A stretch of DNA of 64,000 nt. It comes from Chaetomium olivaceum. Its lineage: Eukaryota > Ascomycota > Sordariomycetes > Sordariales > Chaetomiaceae. The notes under the pieces were generated by a model. It was given only the letters and a program-made list of their open reading frames with translations, did no database searches and was not told the origin of the DNA. Positions 59,355-64,000 of this stretch are shown here, piece after piece. Numbering within the stretch: position 1 is the stretch's first letter; each line of letters starts with the position of its first letter. The stretch spans positions 1 through 64,000 of the forward strand of contig JAYWVB010000065.1 in NCBI GenBank assembly GCA_039881045.1, read 5' to 3'. Position numbers and translations under genes: made by a program.

Positions 59355-59658
59355 ATGGCCTCGAGCTCCAATTCCAATTCCAATCCTCAGGTGGGAGGTA
59401 AGAGGCTAATTAACTACCCCGGTCCCCAACACAAATTTTCTACACTAGCTAACACATGCTTAAGCTCGCGTTGTGCGCAAGACTCCAGAACCCAACTACT
59501 CCCCGGGGGCGGAGGCGCGCGATGGAGGGTCTCCAGCTGTGGAACGGCGACTGGAGATGGACTTCGGAGGGTGTCTGCTCCTGGCATGGGCGGTGTTCTG
59601 GGTGGTGTGCGGCACGCTGCTTTTCTGGTTTTCGGTCTTGGATATCTTAGTTTTGTGA
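59355..59658 (+). CDS. small tail-anchored membrane protein, function unknown
   Basis: Two exons (59355-59397, 59465-59658) give 78 residues. The 67-nt intron has a GTAAGA donor, AGCTAACAC branch and AAG acceptor, and joins NPQVG to ARVVRKTPEP. The N-terminal half is polar (MASSSNSNSN...PNYSPGAEARDGG). The C-terminal 35 residues form one hydrophobic segment (CLLLAWAVFWVVCGTLLFWF) ending LDILVL-stop. Too short for the usual annotation thresholds, and the family is not recognised. Good splice signals and the coherent membrane tail support it. It could be the 3' part of a longer gene. Confidence 0.4.
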
Positions 59659-60786
59659 AAGAAAAGGTTTACGTACTTAGCTCTTTATTGAAACAGTTGT
59701 GTAGTATATATCTAGCTCTTGTTAGGACATTTTTGGGTGGGAACCCGGAAGTCCATTTTGTTCCACGCCGATCTCCAGAGGCCACCCGGGTCATGTACCC
59801 CTTGCTCTGGGCGATGTAACGGTGCACGGTGTTCACGACTCTTGACTGTAATCGCGCTCCTGCATACTTGTAAAAGTTGCTGGCGATTCCGAAGTCATGA
59901 ATAACTGGGTGAACCGTTGTGGCTTGGTGAAGGAAGAACTTGGGAATACCTAATAAACCTGCTTTGACGGTTGATATCCGCGACGACTCCAGCGTCAAAA
60001 TGACGTTAGCTTCCCCTGACGAGTCCGTACACAACTCGCTCCTCCGAAAGAACTTTGCGCTGTAACGGTTCTGCGACGAAAAAAGACAGACACCCAAGAC
60101 ACACGAAACCTCTACGAAACCCCGGAGGGTCAGGGGACAGAGTCAGCACAACGGCGTCGATGTAGATGAGCTCTCGAAACCACAACAGACTCAATTGAGA
60201 AACACAACGAACCTTTTGTCAATTCGATTTTCAGATTCCCAGACGATCTGTGGCCAGAACTGGGACCTTAACCTAGGAACGAGACAACTTGGGACCCCCC
60301 AAACGCGAAGTTTTGGGAAAGGCAGGGGTCAAGCCTTGCCAAGTCTTTGGTCTCCAGCAACTGTCTCGGTCGGTCTGTGCGTAGCGAGATTCCTCGGCGA
60401 TAATATCAGCTTTGGGTTAGCAGCTCGTTCGCGAAGGCCACTATTCTGCATGTCGATAAGCAATTCGTTAGTACAGGGCTGGGCCACGAATGGAACAGGA
60501 AACCCCCTCGCGGGGGAGATATTCTTCTCGCTCTCGGTCATGTCTCCTCCGACCCCCGAGAGGCCCGGTCACATCTCAGCGACGAGCGTTTTGTTTTTGA
60601 AGTCAGCGGTCCCCAAGAGATCGATGATCATTTGACCGCCTTTTATTATTCCTCTCCGAAACTGATATGGGCGGTTGATATTACATAGATCCCCACTCAA
60701 TCCCGCTTTTGATGCTATAGGCCACGGTGCGGCTCTTATGTGCCACTCCCGTGAGTCCCGTCTCGGCCGCTTTCGGATATCTTGAC
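59659..60786. other. 1.1-kb region with no convincing gene
   Basis: Open frames on both strands without recognisable domains or splice structure. The last part is upstream of the Pth11-like gene. Confidence 0.45.
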
Positions 60787-61971
60787 ATGGGGACGCCGCG
60801 GCTGGTAGCGAGGCAATCTTCATTCGCCCAACCAGCCGACGACGGGTTGTCCCACGAAGATCTCGGCCCCCAACTCAACACCGTTTTCTGGTTGCTCACC
60901 ACACTTGCTTCGTTTTTCCTGGCTTTGCGACTCTACTGCAAGTTCATCCGTGGCCGGTCCCTGTGGTGGGACGACCACTTGCTGATCGCAGCATGGGTAG
61001 GACTGGACGACCTCAAGGGATTCGAACATTGCCCATCAAGCTGACAAGACCCCAGGTTTCACTAGTTGTCTCGGCCGCGACCACTTCGGTTTGCGTCAGC
61101 CTTGACTATGGCAAAAACCTGTACGACATGCGGCCCGAAAACCTCCCCAAAATGCCCTTTGTCGCCGTCTTCGCTGGGTTTTTCTCAGTCCTTGCGGCTG
61201 CCTGGAGCAAGACTTCTTTTGCCTTGACCTTGCTCAGACTGAGTGTGGGTTGGATGAAAGCCGTGATCTGGTTCATCATCATTACCATGAACGCCATTAT
61301 GGGGACCGCTATGTTGTTTATGTGGATTAAGTGTCAGCCTTTTGCCAAGGTATGGGACAACAGCCTTGATGGCTGGTGTATCGACCCGAATAAGATTGTG
61401 ACGTTGTTTCAGTGGTCGGCTGGTGAGTTTTGCCTGCCCCATGACAACATCAGGGGAGCCGTGTGCCTGACGAATGTTATCAGGCTGGTCCGGCTCTGCG
61501 GACGTCATTCTCGCGCTGTTGCCCTGGGGCATACTATTTGGTATGCGCCAGTCACTAAGCAACAAGGAAAGATTGGGTATCGCCCTTGCCATGAGTATAG
61601 GTGTCGTGTACGTCTCTTTGTTGATGCTGGCCACCAATACCAGACTTGCTGATACGAATCACAGTGCTGGCGCCGCCTCCTTCGTCAAGATGGTCATGTT
61701 ACCAAACCTTACGGGAGATCCAAGTATGCATGCGTCACCCGCCCCCCTCCAGCACCCATCTGACCGCGAAACAGCCGACAGTGTAGCCGTTACCATCTGG
61801 GGCGGCGCAGAAGGCGCCATCACAATAATTGCCGCCTCCATTCCCGTACTCCGCGCCCTCGTCCGTGGTGATGAGACTCACTATGCTGCTAGATTCGACA
61901 CTACTGACGAGCGCCGGCTCAACTCCACAAGCCTAGAGAATCTCAACTCTGACGGAGGGCGTAACAAATAA
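60787..61971 (+). CDS. Pth11-like/rhodopsin-domain (SAT4-type) integral membrane protein
   Basis: Five exons (60787-60996, 61056-61422, 61484-61607, 61665-61723, 61775-61971) with introns of 59, 61, 57 and 51 nt give 318 residues in one frame. The family is fungal seven-helix proteins with the SAT4/rhodopsin-like domain, including Pth11-type receptors. Features are a short polar N-terminus, LNTVFWLLTTLASFFLALRLY, the conserved WWDDHLLIAAW after helix 2, CVSLDYGKNL, SKTSFALTLLRLSVGWMK, WIKCQPFAKVWD with a WCIDP cysteine, WSAGWSGSADVILALLPW, ERLGIALAMSIG and SVAVTIWGGAEGAITIIAASIPVLR. The cytoplasmic tail is short and no extracellular CFEM domain is present, so it is a truncated-tail member rather than a classical Pth11. 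The ligand is unknown. Start ATG 60787 gives MGTPRLVARQ. Confidence 0.85.
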
Positions 61972-62356
61972 AAACATGTTAATATTCATGGGGCATGACT
62001 GTATGATTCATGGCAGCATGAGGGACATTTCGGCGTTTTGGGGGGTCATAGGTTTCAATCAATTCCTTTCCAAGAACACGAACAATACCTGACACCCCCG
62101 GCTTTACTACCTAAGCAAACGCAATGTTTGGTGTACCTTCCCGGCGGTACGATGTTTCCATATCAGGTATGGTGTGGACGGTTTAATGCGTTCTTCGATG
62201 CACGAACCTCGACCGCACGAACCTCGACCGCACGTGCATCAAATGGCCTTGGACACCCACGGCGGTCGTGGCGAAATTGTAGGGTCTCAAACTCAGCGTT
62301 ATGCCCGGAAACAACCTCCACACTGACGAAGATAGCCTAAGCTACACTCCATAGCA
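61972..62356. other. convergent intergenic region with a 15-bp tandem duplication
   Basis: 3' flanks of two convergent genes. CACGAACCTCGACCG occurs twice in tandem at 62201-62230, followed by CACG. No gene. Confidence 0.6.
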
Positions 62357-63522
62357 CTAAGGTTCCAGCGGAAGCTTGAATAGTCTGATAGCATTCTCCC
62401 GTGCGACCAACTTCTTGTCGTCCTCCGACAGGTCGACACCAAGCCACCACCCCTGAGCATCAGCAATTGTGTCGTACGGATAGTCTACAAGACGGTTAGT
62501 TATAGTATTAAAAAAGAACAATATCGCCTTACCTATCGAATAGAGACACCTCTCCGCACCAATCTGATCAATACAAAATTTGAGGGCGGACGTATTGAAG
62601 TTGCCGGATGTGGTGATGGAGATGTTGTGAGTAAAGTAGTAGCTGTAGTCCTCCTTGCACGGTCTCGTGGCCTTCTTGACCGGCTTATTGAACCAGTGAT
62701 CTGCCCTGACTAGGTTGAACGGGATACTATCGCACTGTCAGCAACAAATCTCTTTACCCCTGAGACCGGAGGTTAAACTCACCCCTCGCCGAGGTGTCCA
62801 ACTACGACCTGCAGGCCGGGAAATTCATCAAACACCCCACTCGAGCAGAGAGCATACAAATGCATGCTCAAATCCAGGTGGAACTGTACCGCCGCACCTA
62901 GAATGTGCTTCCTCTCCCCGTACTTTGTCCCCGGCAACAGGTCTTTCGCCGGTGGATACCTCGGATGGAAATACACCGGCACGCCTAACTCGTCGATAGC
63001 CTTCCAGAACGATCTGAACGCCGCCTCATCATAGTACCGCTTTCCTTCAACATCTCCACCCTCATTTACAACCTGGTAGTCATTCACCATCACCGCAAAC
63101 ATGCCCAACTCCTTGACTGCCCGAGTCGCCTCTGCAATGGCATCCTCGGCGCTATGCATCGACACCGCTGCAAAAGCCCCGAACCGCTCTGGGTTCTTCG
63201 CGACTTGCGCCGCTAGCCAGTCGTTTGCCTCGGCTGCGAGGGTACGCGCTTTCGCTGGGTCGGGCTCTCCCTGTGCGCCGGGGGAGGTCAGACTGAGAAG
63301 CATGTACTCGACGCCGTGGGCGTCCATTTGGGCGAGGCGCTCATCGTGGATGTCGAGGAGGAGTTGGTTGAGCTTTTGGCTAGGTTTAGGCGCATCAGTG
63401 GAGGAGGCGGTAGCTTGGCCGGGGTTGAAGAGAGCCGCGGACTCGGCGATCCAGGAGAGGCCGGCGGGGTTGAGCACGGCTTCTTCGATGGCGATGGTGC
63501 CCTTTGATACCTTTTTGGCCAT
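62357..63522 (-). CDS. amidohydrolase, 2,3-dihydroxybenzoate / gamma-resorcylate decarboxylase-like
   Basis: Three exons (63522-62783, 62726-62533, 62484-62357; introns 56 and 48 nt) encode 353 residues without frame breaks. The amidohydrolase-2 decarboxylase family removes CO2 non-oxidatively from hydroxybenzoates. Visible landmarks are IAIEEA (residues 10-15), DERLAQMDAHGVEYMLLSL, VPVYFHPR (metal-binding His region), VVVGHLGEG and LYSIDYPYD (catalytic Asp region). In characterised members the N-terminal metal site reads E-x-H; here the sequence is EEA, so the His is replaced by Ala. Either this is a divergent subgroup with changed metal chemistry or substrate, or it is not a decarboxylase. 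ATG 63522 is the natural start (MAKKVSKGTIAIEE). Confidence 0.8.
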
Positions 63523-64000
63523 GGCTGGTTGTAGTCCTACGTTGATGGTGCTGAAGGTGCTTTTACCGGGCTGGCAAGGTTACAACTGAGGCGCTGTCGG
63601 ATGGGAAAGAAGGCGAAATGGAATAGAGAGGTGGTGAGATGTTATTGTAGGCTACACAAGCATTCTCGGCTGTTGCCGTATCGGCTGATTGTACATACGT
63701 GAGGCTTTGGATTTTGCGGTCAAGGAGAGGAGTCAAATGCGTCCATAGGTACGGGGAAAACTACGGCCATTACAGGATGGAGTTCGGTGAGGAGATCATG
63801 TCAGGGGCAGGAAATGGCATCCCGACTCTTGATCGTGTGTCGACTACATAGACCCGTTCTCCAACTTCGGCACTTGCAATGGTGAATACCACCAACACAT
63901 GTCTCTTATTCGAGTTGACCAGCGGTGCCCCGATGGGAAGTTGCCCAAGTTGGCCGCCATGTATGACTTTCGAATCTTGCATATTTATACAAAGTCAACC
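63523..64000. other. upstream region of the amidohydrolase gene
   Basis: No gene recognised up to the window edge; only a short minus-strand open frame near 63770-63982. Confidence 0.5.

Noticed and set aside
59669..60097. 142-codon minus-strand open frame
   Set aside because: No recognisable motif, and no supporting start or intron context.

Overview
The window is nuclear DNA of a filamentous ascomycete, most likely a Sordariomycete (Sordariales/Chaetomiaceae-like; this placement is my inference from gene families and intron style). Genes carry short introns of about 45-80 nt with CTAAC/CTGAC branch points, and the families present are typical of Pezizomycotina: a ferricrocin-type NRPS, an ornithine N5-oxygenase, DUF6594, DUF7580, a Pth11-like receptor, a modin-like membrane protein, TAPT1 and Urn1.

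Layout. 0.4-1.9 kb: a broken member of a multicopy fungal family. 2.0-4.9 kb: a Mutator-like DNA transposon with about 50-bp terminal inverted repeats and a broken transposase. 5.7-7.9 kb: a DUF6594 membrane protein and an HpcH/HpaI-type aldolase. 9.3-16.7 kb: two fungal membrane proteins of unknown role and an oil-body-associated-protein (DUF1264) homologue. 17-19.6 kb: a C2H2 zinc-finger gene and a divergent DUF7580 remnant, both frame-broken. 19.9-37.8 kb: the centrepiece, an intracellular siderophore locus with a 4.9-thousand-residue NRPS (sidC-like, ferricrocin synthetase) and, upstream on the same strand, the L-ornithine N5-monooxygenase (sidA-like). A 3.2-kb gene-free region upstream of sidA holds three perfect ATCWGATAA motifs (SREA/Fep1-type iron repressor sites) and two CCAAT boxes. 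41-42 kb: a single-pass membrane protein. 44.4-47.2 kb: a decayed hAT transposon. 47.9 kb: a small cysteine-rich secreted protein. 50.5-55.5 kb: splicing factor Urn1 and a TAPT1-family ER membrane protein. 56.6-63.5 kb: a dienelactone hydrolase, a hypothetical protein, a tiny membrane protein, a Pth11-like receptor and a 2,3-dihydroxybenzoate/gamma-resorcylate decarboxylase-like amidohydrolase.

How the genes fit together. SidA would make N5-hydroxy-ornithine. After acylation by an enzyme not in this window, SidC would join hydroxamate and glycine/serine units into a cyclic hexapeptide siderophore for iron storage. The promoter motifs suggest iron-dependent control of the pair.

Caution. Many genes here carry single-base frame breaks, often one base short in a G/C or A run, including two in sidA. 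I read this mainly as assembly or sequencing error, with real decay in the transposons and the multicopy-family copy. All splice models are read by eye from GT/GC...AG signals and frame continuity.
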